This document shows, piece after piece, positions 24,148-30,508 of a stretch of DNA of 32,014 nt; position 1 is the stretch's first letter, and each line of letters opens with the position of its first letter. The notes beneath the pieces are model-generated. The model saw nothing but the letters and a program-made list of their open reading frames with translations. It was not told the origin of the DNA and did not search any database. Position numbers and translations under genes: made by a program. Where the stretch lies: the NCBI GenBank assembly GCA_011390165.1, contig JAABSV010000043.1:1-32014 (forward strand), written 5' to 3'. The stretch is from Desulfobulbaceae bacterium (GTDB lineage Bacteria; Desulfobacterota; Desulfobulbia; Desulfobulbales; Desulfocapsaceae).

Positions 24148-25759
24148 CGCCTGGTGCGGTACCCCCAGCAACGGAAACGTGGGGAAGGCGGGGGCGGCCG
24201 AAATCCTGACAGCACTCCTGCCGATGCCAGGCAACGCCGGCATCGATTGCCCGTAGATTGATATCGACCAGGCTCTTGCGCTTGATCGACAGGGGGATGA
24301 CCCGGCGCAGGGTGTCGATGGTGATCGCGCCGCTGATCAGGGCGTAGACGGTCACCATGATCACGCTGGCGATCTGTACCGTGCCGAGGGCATTGGCCAT
24401 GTCGGTGGCCGGAATGTACCAGGCATGCAGATCGCCCCGCCGCACCTGGCGGGGGACCAGTGAAGAGTTGACCAGGATATGGCCACCCGGCCGGACCGTC
24501 TCTTCAAAGGCGTCGAGGGAGGGCAAATTCAGCGCCAGCAGAACGTTGGGCTGCGAGACAATCGGTGCGCCGATCGCCTCGTGGGAGATGTTGACACTGG
24601 CATTGGCTGTGCCGCCCCGCATCTCCGCACCGTATGAAGGCAGCCAGGTGGTGCGCAGCCCTTCGGCGATGGCGCAGTTGGCCAGCAGGATGCCGGTGGA
24701 AAGGACCCCCTGACCACCGAAACCGGCGATTTTGACGTTCTGCTCCTCCGCCAGGCTGACGGTGCCGGTGGGCAGCGGCTCACTGTTCGCGCCGAGTATC
24801 TCGAGGATATCCCTTTCACTCTTCGTGGCCGCTTTTTGGCTGATTACCGGTTCCGCTGCCCCCGGTGTCGCAGGTTCACCTGGTGCCCCCGATACCCCCG
24901 GCACCCTTGGTGCCCCCGTTGCCCCCGATACCCCCGTTGCCCCTGGTGCCCCCGGTGCACCCAGTGCCGCCGGTGCAGCATTAGGGAGGTCACGAAGATT
25001 GCCCGGCGGAAAGACCGGCTCGAGGCTGTTTTCAAGCCAGCGCCGGGCCTCCACCGGGGTCATCTTCCAGTTCACCGGGCAGGGGGAGAGGATCTCGACA
25101 AAGGAGAACCCCTTCTTTTTGGTCTGGTAGCGCAATGCCTTGCGGATCGCCGCCCGCGCCCGCATCACCTTGGCGGCGGTGCCGAGGGAGACCCGCTCGA
25201 TGAATACCGGCGCCTGCAGGGTGTTGATCAACTCGGCCATGTGGAGAGGGAAGCCTTCGTTGGCGGCAGTACGTCCGGCGGGGGTGGTGATCGTCTTCTG
25301 CGCCAGGATGGTGGTCGGGGCCATCTGCCCGCCGGTCATCCCGTAGATGGCGTTGTTGATGAACAGGACGGTGATATTCTCGCCGCGGTTGGCGGCATGG
25401 AGGATCTGGCTCAAACCGATGCCGGCCAGGTCGCCGTCCCCCTGGTAGGAGATGACTATGGCCTCCTCGTGGGTACGGCGGATCGCCGAGGCCACCGCCG
25501 GCGCCCGGCCATGGGCGCACTGAATATTGCCGACATCGAGGTAATAGTAGGCAAAGACGCTGCAGCCCACCGGCGAGCAGAAGACCACCCGGTCCTGGAT
25601 GCCCAGGTCGTCGATGGCCTCGGCGATCAGGTTGTGGACGGTGCCGTGGCCGCAGCCGGGACAGTAGTGGCTGCTTTTTGCACCTGGCCCCTTCCGTTCA
25701 AAGGTCGCATAGAGCGATCCGGCTTTCTGGTGTTTTATGCTATGTTTCATGCTCTGCAT
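24098..25759 (-). CDS. 2-oxoacid:acceptor oxidoreductase, fused TPP and gamma subunits
   Basis: This is a 553-residue fusion. Residues about 25-250 form the beta (thiamine-diphosphate) subunit, with CPGCGHG (33-39), SPVGCSVFAYYY and the TPP motif GDGDLAGIG...NNAIYGMTGGQ. Residues about 340-515 form the gamma subunit (IAGFGGQGVLSTG, SYGAEMRGGTANASV). Between them lies a collagen-like Gly-X-Y stretch (266-302). Residues 515-553 are a Pro/Ala/Ser-rich tail whose coding region overlaps the convergent kinase gene by 50 bp. The start overlaps the alpha-subunit stop (TAATG), with GGGGAGGAG before it. With the alpha and ferredoxin-like subunits this makes a Vor/Kor-type enzyme that oxidises a 2-oxoacid with CoA and reduces ferredoxin. 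The substrate (2-oxoisovalerate or similar) is inferred only. Confidence 0.92.
   Translation of the reverse strand: MQSMKHSIKHQKAGSLYATFERKGPGAKSSHYCPGCGHGTVHNLIAEAIDDLGIQDRVVFCSPVGCSVFAYYYLDVGNIQCAHGRAPAVASAIRRTHEEAIVISYQGDGDLAGIGLSQILHAANRGENITVLFINNAIYGMTGGQMAPTTILAQKTITTPAGRTAANEGFPLHMAELINTLQAPVFIERVSLGTAAKVMRARAAIRKALRYQTKKKGFSFVEILSPCPVNWKMTPVEARRWLENSLEPVFPPGNLRDLPNAAPAALGAPGAPGATGVSGATGAPRVPGVSGAPGEPATPGAAEPVISQKAATKSERDILEILGANSEPLPTGTVSLAEEQNVKIAGFGGQGVLSTGILLANCAIAEGLRTTWLPSYGAEMRGGTANASVNISHEAIGAPIVSQPNVLLALNLPSLDAFEETVRPGGHILVNSSLVPRQVRRGDLHAWYIPATDMANALGTVQIASVIMVTVYALISGAITIDTLRRVIPLSIKRKSLVDINLRAIDAGVAWHRQECCQDFGRPRLPHVSVAGGTAPGATSEEPPVASSQDPSA
24860..24961 (-). repeat. Collagen-like Gly-X-Y coding repeat
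   Basis: The region encodes residues 267-300 of the fused subunit. Gly recurs every third residue twelve times in register, with two substitutions (Arg285, Ala297), as in GAPGAPGATGVSGATGAP. The DNA consists of degenerate 9-bp units rich in CCCCCGGTG/CCCCCGATA on the plus strand, the kind of sequence prone to copy-number change. Confidence 0.85.
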
Positions 25760-26826
25760 TATCGGCTCCTCCCCGGTCCGGCAGCAAGGGAGTCCTCCAG
25801 GCGCTGGACGATCTCGGTGGTCGACGGTACCCGGCCGCCCATCCAGTTATAGAGTTCCACCGGCACCCTGCCCGCCACTGCCAGGCGGACATCGCGTACC
25901 ATCTGGCCGCTACTCAGTTCAACCACCGCTATCTTGGCCACCTGCCCAGCCAGTTCTTGCAGCCTCTTCCCCGGGAAGGGGAAGAGGGTTTTCGGGCGAA
26001 GCATGCCGGCTCTGATCCCTTTTCGGCGCAATTCATGGAGGGCGGAGTGGCAGAGCCGCGAACTGATCCCATAGGCGACAAAGAGATAGTCGGCATCGGC
26101 CGTCTCGACCTCCTCGAAGTCGACAATTTCCTCGGCCATGCGCTGGTATTTCTCCTGCAGGAGGCGGTTACGCTCCTCCAGCTCCTCGACCTTCATGAAG
26201 ATGGAGGTGATCAGGTTGCCGCGGCCGGCGGCATCGCCGGAGAGGGCCCACTCCTTGACCGGGTTGGCCTGGAGGGTCACCGGCAATTCCACCGGTTCCA
26301 TGATCTGGCCGATATAGGCATCGGCGAGAATGAACACCGTACAGCGGTAGCGCTCGGCCAGGGCGAAGGCCCGGTAGGCGCAGTCGCACATCTCCTGGGC
26401 CGAGTTGGGGGCGAGGACGACGCCGCTCTGGCTGCCGTGGCCGGCGCCGTGGACGATAAAATTGTAGTCGGCCTGCTCCGGCCAGATATAGCCAAGGCCG
26501 GGGCCGGCCCGCTGCACATCGACCACCACCGAGGGAAGTTCGCAGGCGGCGAGATAGGAGAGCCCCTCGGCCATCAGCGACAGCCCCGGCCCGGAGGAGC
26601 CGGTGATCGCCCTGGCACCGGCCGCCGCTGCACCATAGAGCATGCTGATCGAGGAAACCTCGCATTCGGCCTGGAGAAACTGGCGGCCGCAGCGGGGGAA
26701 GAGGTCGGCGGCGGCATGGGCGATTTCGCTGGCCGGGGTGATCGGATAGCCAAAATAGTGGGTGGCGCCACCGAGCAGGGCGCCGTAGATCACCGCTTCG
26801 TTGCCCTTCAGCAGATGCTGTGCCAT
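25759..26826 (-). CDS. vorB: 2-oxoacid:ferredoxin oxidoreductase alpha subunit (VorB-like)
   Basis: The 355-residue subunit begins MAQHLLKGNEAVIYGALLGG, continues ATHYFGYPITPASEI (pyrimidine-binding domain) and has GARAITGSSGPGLSLMAEGL, the signature of alpha subunits. The C-terminal third (LRPKTLFPFPGKRLQEL) is domain II. It starts one base after the ferredoxin-subunit stop and ends in a TAATG overlap with the fused beta/gamma gene, so the three genes form a tight operon. It is close in pattern to proteins annotated VorB (3-methyl-2-oxobutanoate dehydrogenase), but related Kor enzymes cannot be excluded. Confidence 0.9.
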   Translation of the reverse strand: MAQHLLKGNEAVIYGALLGGATHYFGYPITPASEIAHAAADLFPRCGRQFLQAECEVSSISMLYGAAAAGARAITGSSGPGLSLMAEGLSYLAACELPSVVVDVQRAGPGLGYIWPEQADYNFIVHGAGHGSQSGVVLAPNSAQEMCDCAYRAFALAERYRCTVFILADAYIGQIMEPVELPVTLQANPVKEWALSGDAAGRGNLITSIFMKVEELEERNRLLQEKYQRMAEEIVDFEEVETADADYLFVAYGISSRLCHSALHELRRKGIRAGMLRPKTLFPFPGKRLQELAGQVAKIAVVELSSGQMVRDVRLAVAGRVPVELYNWMGGRVPSTTEIVQRLEDSLAAGPGRSR

Positions 26827-26827
26827 G

Positions 26828-27064
26828 TCACTCCCCCTTGCGCGGCAGCGTGTAGACAGTTATCGCCCCGAACTCCGGACAGGTATAAAAACAGAGGCCG
26901 CAACCGATGCACTGGCGCACGGCAAACCGGGCAAACTGGTAGCCCATCTGGTTGATCTCCGACCCGATTTGAATACAGTCCTTGGGGCAGGCGACGACAC
27001 AGCAGGCGCAGCCTTTACACCGGGCCGGGTCAATCTCGATATAACTCTTTTCCTGACTGTCCAT
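26828..27064 (-). CDS. Ferredoxin-like delta subunit, two [4Fe-4S] clusters
   Basis: The 78-residue protein carries two classic cluster motifs, C16-x2-C19-x2-C22-x3-C26-P and C52-x2-C55-x2-C58-x3-C62-P. It should pass electrons from the TPP site to ferredoxin. It is the first gene of the oxidoreductase operon. AAGGTAGG precedes the ATG at 27064. The 161-bp region upstream (27065-27225) has short repeats but no promoter I can defend. Confidence 0.93.
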   Translation of the reverse strand: MDSQEKSYIEIDPARCKGCACCVVACPKDCIQIGSEINQMGYQFARFAVRQCIGCGLCFYTCPEFGAITVYTLPRKGE

Positions 27065-27178
27065 GTTGCCTACCTTTTGGCCTTTGCTGGCATTTTACCA
27101 GCCGGAAATCAGTCCGCCATGAGAGAGATGCCCCTCCCCCTTCATTCTCAGCCATGCTCAGCCATTCCAGTGGCTGTG

Positions 27179-27205
27179 GTGCCGTTCGTGCCGTTCGTGC
27201 CGTTG
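27179..27205 (+). repeat. Three 9-bp GTGCCGTT[CG] repeats
   Basis: GTGCCGTTC occurs twice and GTGCCGTTG once in direct tandem, upstream of the oxidoreductase operon and beyond the stop of the gene at 27226. An adjacent 10-bp echo (CTCAGCCAT) occurs near 27148-27165. No function is assigned. Confidence 0.6.
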
Positions 27206-27225
27206 CCTATCCGCTGCAGTGGGGG

Positions 27226-27762
27226 TCAGATGCCTTGAAACATATCATCGTAAGACTCACTGAAGTAGTTGATCTTTCTGAGCTTGCTGGTGATTGCCTC
27301 GGGCATTCTCTTGATGATCAACTCGTGGTCCGGACAGCCGTGTCTGGCGCAGACCAGGATGCTGTTGATGCCACCGGGCAGATTGAGGAGAATGGCCTCC
27401 TTGCTGCCACAGCCGTCATGGGAACAGCATCGCTCGGTCAGCAGGGTGATGCCGCAATGGGGACAATGGGCTTCGGTGATGGCGTGCAGGTCGTCTTCCC
27501 GGGGGAGAAACCCGTACAGTTTATCATGGCTGCCCCAGTAGGCATCGACGAATATCCGCCCCCGCTGGCTGCCGATTCTGGCATCAAGACAGATCGACGG
27601 TTCGCCGTGTAGCCGGACATGTTCGGCCATCAGGCTGTGGCCCTCCCGGCAGTACAGCTGTTCGATGACCAGAAAGTCCATCCCCCCTTTCTGGACATAC
27701 TTGATACCCTCCGGCAGGGCGGCGAGAAATTCGACCGGAACTTTCTTGTGGGTGAGCTTCAT
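27226..27762 (-). CDS. Cys-rich conserved hypothetical protein
   Basis: The 178-residue protein starts at the ATG at 27762 with AAGGAG upstream. In-frame sequence above it is not protein-like. It opens MKLTHKKVPVEFLAALPEGI and has a LYCREGH motif. Near the C-terminal third it has a probable zinc or metal site (HCPHCG, CCSHDGCG, CARHGCPDH). No signal peptide or membrane segment is seen. I do not recognise a named family. It points toward the oxidoreductase operon but is 161 bp away from it, so it may be a separate unit. Confidence 0.72.
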   Translation of the reverse strand: MKLTHKKVPVEFLAALPEGIKYVQKGGMDFLVIEQLYCREGHSLMAEHVRLHGEPSICLDARIGSQRGRIFVDAYWGSHDKLYGFLPREDDLHAITEAHCPHCGITLLTERCCSHDGCGSKEAILLNLPGGINSILVCARHGCPDHELIIKRMPEAITSKLRKINYFSESYDDMFQGI

Positions 27763-27848
27763 GGTGTTCTCCTTGGTACACTTTCCTGACCTGTACTTCC
27801 AAGCCAACGCAGTCCGGCAATCTTTTTCCGCTGCGCCGCAGTGGTGGC

Positions 27849-27871
27849 GGCCACCATGACGCATGGCGGCC
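27849..27871. other. Strong hairpin in leader of Cys-rich gene
   Basis: GGCCACCATG-ACG-CATGGCGGCC forms a 10-bp stem with one A/C mismatch and a 3-nt loop, about 87-109 bp above the ATG at 27762. No T-tract follows on either strand. Its role is unknown. The rest of 27763-28003 shows nothing else. Confidence 0.4.
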
Positions 27872-28003
27872 TGTTTGTGGGGATGGATTTTTCGCTGCCT
27901 CGCGGCCCGAATGCGCTGATAGTGTTTTGCCTGTAGCGGCCGTTTTTCGAAAATCCAACACCTTATACCATTTTTCGGGAATGAGGGATAGCGAGAAGGA
28001 TTA

Positions 28004-28040
28004 AGGAGGCCATCACCCCGGTAATTACCCCCATCCTCCT
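28004..28040. other. Nested inverted repeat above the riboswitch relic
   Basis: AGGAGG (28004-28009) pairs with CCTCCT (28035-28040) around a perfect 10-bp palindrome GGTAATTACC (28020-28029). It could be an operator or an RNA fold. Nothing links it to a known family. Confidence 0.35.
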
Positions 28041-28098
28041 CTGTACATTCCGGCCGAAACGGAGTAAAAAACCTCCCGTAGTTTGCCATATCTGCCAT

Positions 28099-28185
28099 GG
28101 CGCCACCGGAAAAACACCGGGGGTGAAAAGGGAATACGGTGCAAATCCGTAACGTTGGGCCAACGCGATGAAATTGCCGGCAACA
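28099..28185 (+). ncRNA. Cobalamin riboswitch relic (5' half conserved)
   Basis: GGCGCC (28099) is followed by a short ACCGG-aaaaac-CCGG-like stem, GGTGAAAAGGGAATACGGTG (28122-28141) and CAAATCCGTAAC. This is the conserved GGTxAAAAGGGAAxxxGGTGxAAATCC core of AdoCbl riboswitches (RF00174 family). The expected CCCGCxACTGTAA and the later AGxCAGGAxACC box are not found intact. GGGCCAACGCGATGAAAT may be a decayed or divergent counterpart. No intact plus-strand gene follows. Only a thiC-like fragment does. Probably a remnant. Confidence 0.6.
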
Positions 28186-28190
28186 TCATG

Positions 28191-28376
28191 CCCCCGGCCG
28201 AGCACCTGGCCCTACCCAACGAAGATGATGTCCGCGAGGGGGTTCGGGCAACCAGGCTCGCCGCCCGCATCGGTGATATTGCCAAATACCCGCAACGGCG
28301 GGAAAGAGAAAAGCAGGCGGCGCTGGCAAGACGCGACAGCGATTTCGCCGAATATTTCCGCCTGTCGATGCTCCCG
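28191..28376 (+). pseudogene. ThiC/BzaF-like C-terminal fragment
   Basis: The plus-strand frame encodes PPAEHLALPNEDDVREGVRA, then TRLAARIGDIAKYPQ and an ALARRDSDFAEYFRLSMLP end. This aligns by eye with the ThiC segment TPKEHLGLPNKEDVKQGLI...IAAHAADLAKG...SKARFEFRWEDQFNLALDP. About 62 codons survive. The N-terminal part and the C-terminal radical-SAM Cys motif (CSMCGPKFC) are missing. The ThiC paralogue BzaF (5-hydroxybenzimidazole synthase) is typically under cobalamin riboswitch control. This fits the riboswitch core just upstream. Confidence 0.6.
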
Positions 28377-28832
28377 GCCGTCAACCAGTTTCAACGCAGT
28401 CTTCGGGGAGACCTTGATCAAGGCCTGGATAGACTTACGGGCCGACTCGGCGGTTGCCTCCTCTATCAGGGCGCCCAGCACCATGATGGTGCTCACCACC
28501 GCTGCGGTCAGCAGTTCACCGTTGATCAGACAGGCGATGATTGCCAGGGCACGGAGTTCGTCGACGTTGACCCGCCTTTCCAGCAGGCCACGGACTGCAC
28601 CGACAATGATCGGTAAACCGTTGATGGCCAGTGCCGCAAGGATCAGCCATTGCGACAGTTGCGCCAATTCCGGCCACCAGATTCCGAGCAAAAATCCCGA
28701 CAGCGCCAGCAGCGCACCGCTACCGATCTTGATACAATCTCTGCTCCGCAACAGTTCCTGGTAGACGCCCAGTTTAGTGAAACGGCCGATCATCGCCCCG
28801 ACCTCTTCCTTGAGATAGACATTTTCAATCAC
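28212..28832 (-). pseudogene. Truncated metal-translocating P-type ATPase
   Basis: The minus-strand ORF from a GTG at 28832 encodes the first transmembrane helices and the beginning of the actuator domain of a P1B-type ATPase (RRVNVDELRALAIIACLING, then STIMVLGALIEEATAESARK, then SPKTALKLVDGRE). At about 28371-28380 homology stops and the frame continues for some 50 codons as the antisense of the thiC-like fragment. The phosphorylation (DKTGT), TGE and ATP-binding parts are absent, so it cannot be a working pump. It lies 29 bp below the CsoR-type gene, whose target it probably was. Confidence 0.8.
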
Positions 28833-28861
28833 CCATAAACCGCTGTGTCATCAGCCTTTAT

Positions 28862-29134
28862 TCAGCGTAATTTGCGGAGATGCTCCATAAATTCATCAAT
28901 CAGTTTTTCATCTTGCTGAAGCAGCGAGTTACTGATGCAGCCGCGAAGATGATCACCGATGATCTGCGTCCAGATGCCGCGCAGGGCCCCGGATACCGAA
29001 TTTATCTGGCGCAGCACATCGATACAGTCCTTGTTCTGTTCGACCATGGCAGCAAGGCCGCGCACCTGACCTTCTATCCGCCGCAGCCTCTTCAGCAACC
29101 GTTCCTTGTCCTGGTCCGTTCCACACAATCCCAT
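28862..29134 (-). CDS. csoR: CsoR-family copper-sensing repressor
   Basis: In this 90-residue helical protein, the ATG at 29134 is preferred over a GTG at 29140 because AGAGGAG sits 5 nt before it. It has the family core RRIEGQVRGL and KDCIDVLRQINSVSGAL. The Cu(I) ligands C-x24-H-x3-C (Cys37, His62 and Cys66 from this start) have the spacing of CsoR C36/H61/C65. RcnR-type proteins would have a second His instead. It likely represses its own gene and the ATPase below through the dyad at 29184-29204. Because the ATPase is broken, the circuit seems orphaned here. Confidence 0.9.
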   Translation of the reverse strand: MGLCGTDQDKERLLKRLRRIEGQVRGLAAMVEQNKDCIDVLRQINSVSGALRGIWTQIIGDHLRGCISNSLLQQDEKLIDEFMEHLRKLR

Positions 29135-29183
29135 TTTCACTCCTCTTAACGCCTTGGCAATGAAGGGAAATCAATATTATAGC

Positions 29184-29204
29184 ATATAGGGGTATACCCT
29201 ATAT
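29184..29204. promoter_or_regulatory. CsoR-type operator
   Basis: ATATAGGGGTATACCCTATAT is a near-perfect dyad with G-run/C-run arms around TATA, like known CsoR operators. It lies 50 bp above the csoR start within AT-rich promoter sequence (TATTATAGCATATA). Confidence 0.6.
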
Positions 29205-29250
29205 AGGCCGGCAACTGCAGACTACTTGCCGATTTGCGTCAAGATGAAAG

Positions 29251-29264
29251 TTCACCAAGGTGAA
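29251..29264. promoter_or_regulatory. TTCACC-AA-GGTGAA dyad
   Basis: A perfect 6-bp-arm palindrome lies between the csoR operator and the promoter of the iron transporter, about 64 bp above the putative -35. It does not match a Fur box. The regulator is unknown. Confidence 0.35.
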
Positions 29265-29327
29265 ACCGGAAGAGCCCTAATACTGTAAAAGTCCCTTTAT
29301 TAAATTAGGAACCCCTTACAAAATCAC

Positions 29328-29356
29328 TTGACAGCAATGACCGAATTCGCTAAAAG
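29328..29356 (+). promoter_or_regulatory. Sigma70-type promoter for iron transporter
   Basis: TTGACA (29328-29333), a 17-nt spacer and TAAAAG (29351-29356) form the promoter. It would give a leader of about 120 nt before the substrate-binding gene. I see no convincing Fur box around it. Confidence 0.4.
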
Positions 29357-29485
29357 GACCACTCTGTCGCACAAAAGACCTCGGCATTTCTTTTGTCTCG
29401 GTTACAAAGGTACCCCTGTCACGGCCACTCTTGCAAAGAGAATGGGCAGGTGGAAAACACAAACCAACAAGGAGTTTGGAACAAA

Positions 29486-30508
29486 ATGGGAGCCATTGGA
29501 AAATCACTGTTATGTGGAACTCTGCTGTATTTCGCCCTCTCAAGCACAGCACCCGCTGAAGAGGTCAACATCTACTCCGCCCGCCAGGAGGTGCTGATCA
29601 AACCCCTGCTCGACCAGTTCTCGACCCAGACCGGCATCACCGTCAATCTGGTTGCCGGTAAGGCCGACGCTCTGGTGCAGCGTCTGCAGAGCGAAGGAAT
29701 CAATTCACCGGCTGATATCCTGCTGACCGTTGATGCCGGCAATCTTAACCGTGCCAACGAGTTGGGTCTGTTCCAGCCGCTTCAATCGGAGATCCTCGAA
29801 CAGGCAGTACCCGCCGCCTATCGCGATCCCCAGGGGCACTGGTTCGGCCTGTCGATGCGTGCCCGTCCGATCATGTATGCCGTTGATCGCGTCGATACCG
29901 CCGGACTTGTCAGCTACGCTGATCTCGCCACAGCTCGCTGGAAAGGCAAAATCTGCGTGCGCTCTTCTGACAATGTCTATAACCAGTCACTGGTCGCGGC
30001 GATGATTGCCGAACAGGGCGTGGCGGAAACCGAAGCCTGGACCAAAGGCCTGGTAGCCAACTTCGCCCGGCCGCCCCAGGGGGGTGACCGGGACCAGATC
30101 AAGGCGGTCGCTGCCGGCCAGTGTGATCTGGCCCTGGCAAACACCTATTATTTAGGGGGGATGCTCAATTCCGAACAGGCCGAAGATCGTGCCGCCGCCG
30201 AGAAAATCGCTATTCTTTGGCCCAATCAGGGAGAGCGGGGGGTACATGTCAATGTAAGCGGCGCTGGAGTGACCCGGCATGCCAAGAATTTTGACAACGC
30301 CAAGAAGCTGCTCGAATTTATGGTGAGTGAACAGACCCAGGCCTGGTATGCCGAGGCCAATTTTGAGTATCCGGTTCGACCCGGAACAGCGATGAGCCCG
30401 ATCCTGGCAGGCTGGGGAGAGTTTCTCGCCGACGACCTCAACCTGGCCCTCCTCGGAGAACATAACGCCGAAGCAGTTCGGCTTATGGATCGAGCAGGCT
30501 GGCGGTAG
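29486..30508 (+). CDS. Ferric iron ABC transporter substrate-binding protein
   Basis: This 340-residue protein starts at the ATG at 29486 (AAGGAG 11 nt upstream). It has a signal peptide (MGAIGKSLLCGTLLYFALSS, cleavage after APA). The mature part begins EEVNIYSARQ, and LANTYYLGG carries the tandem Tyr that binds Fe3+ in FutA/FbpA-type proteins. It also has VSGAGVTRHAKN and a WYAEANFEYPVRPG end, typical of class III iron-binding proteins. It is followed immediately by the permease (stop TAG, then ATG). It delivers periplasmic Fe3+ to the inner-membrane transporter. Confidence 0.93.
   Translation: MGAIGKSLLCGTLLYFALSSTAPAEEVNIYSARQEVLIKPLLDQFSTQTGITVNLVAGKADALVQRLQSEGINSPADILLTVDAGNLNRANELGLFQPLQSEILEQAVPAAYRDPQGHWFGLSMRARPIMYAVDRVDTAGLVSYADLATARWKGKICVRSSDNVYNQSLVAAMIAEQGVAETEAWTKGLVANFARPPQGGDRDQIKAVAAGQCDLALANTYYLGGMLNSEQAEDRAAAEKIAILWPNQGERGVHVNVSGAGVTRHAKNFDNAKKLLEFMVSEQTQAWYAEANFEYPVRPGTAMSPILAGWGEFLADDLNLALLGEHNAEAVRLMDRAGWR

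Noticed and set aside
24836..25852. Plus-strand ORF opposite the fused oxidoreductase gene
   Set aside because: The opposite strand has full TPP and gamma subunit motifs. The plus frame is a GC-rich shadow of the Gly-X-Y repeat region.
28083..28616. Full-length plus-strand ORF across the riboswitch and ATPase region as a real gene
   Set aside because: It starts inside the riboswitch core. Only the central 62 codons are thiC-like, and the rest is antisense to the ATPase fragment.
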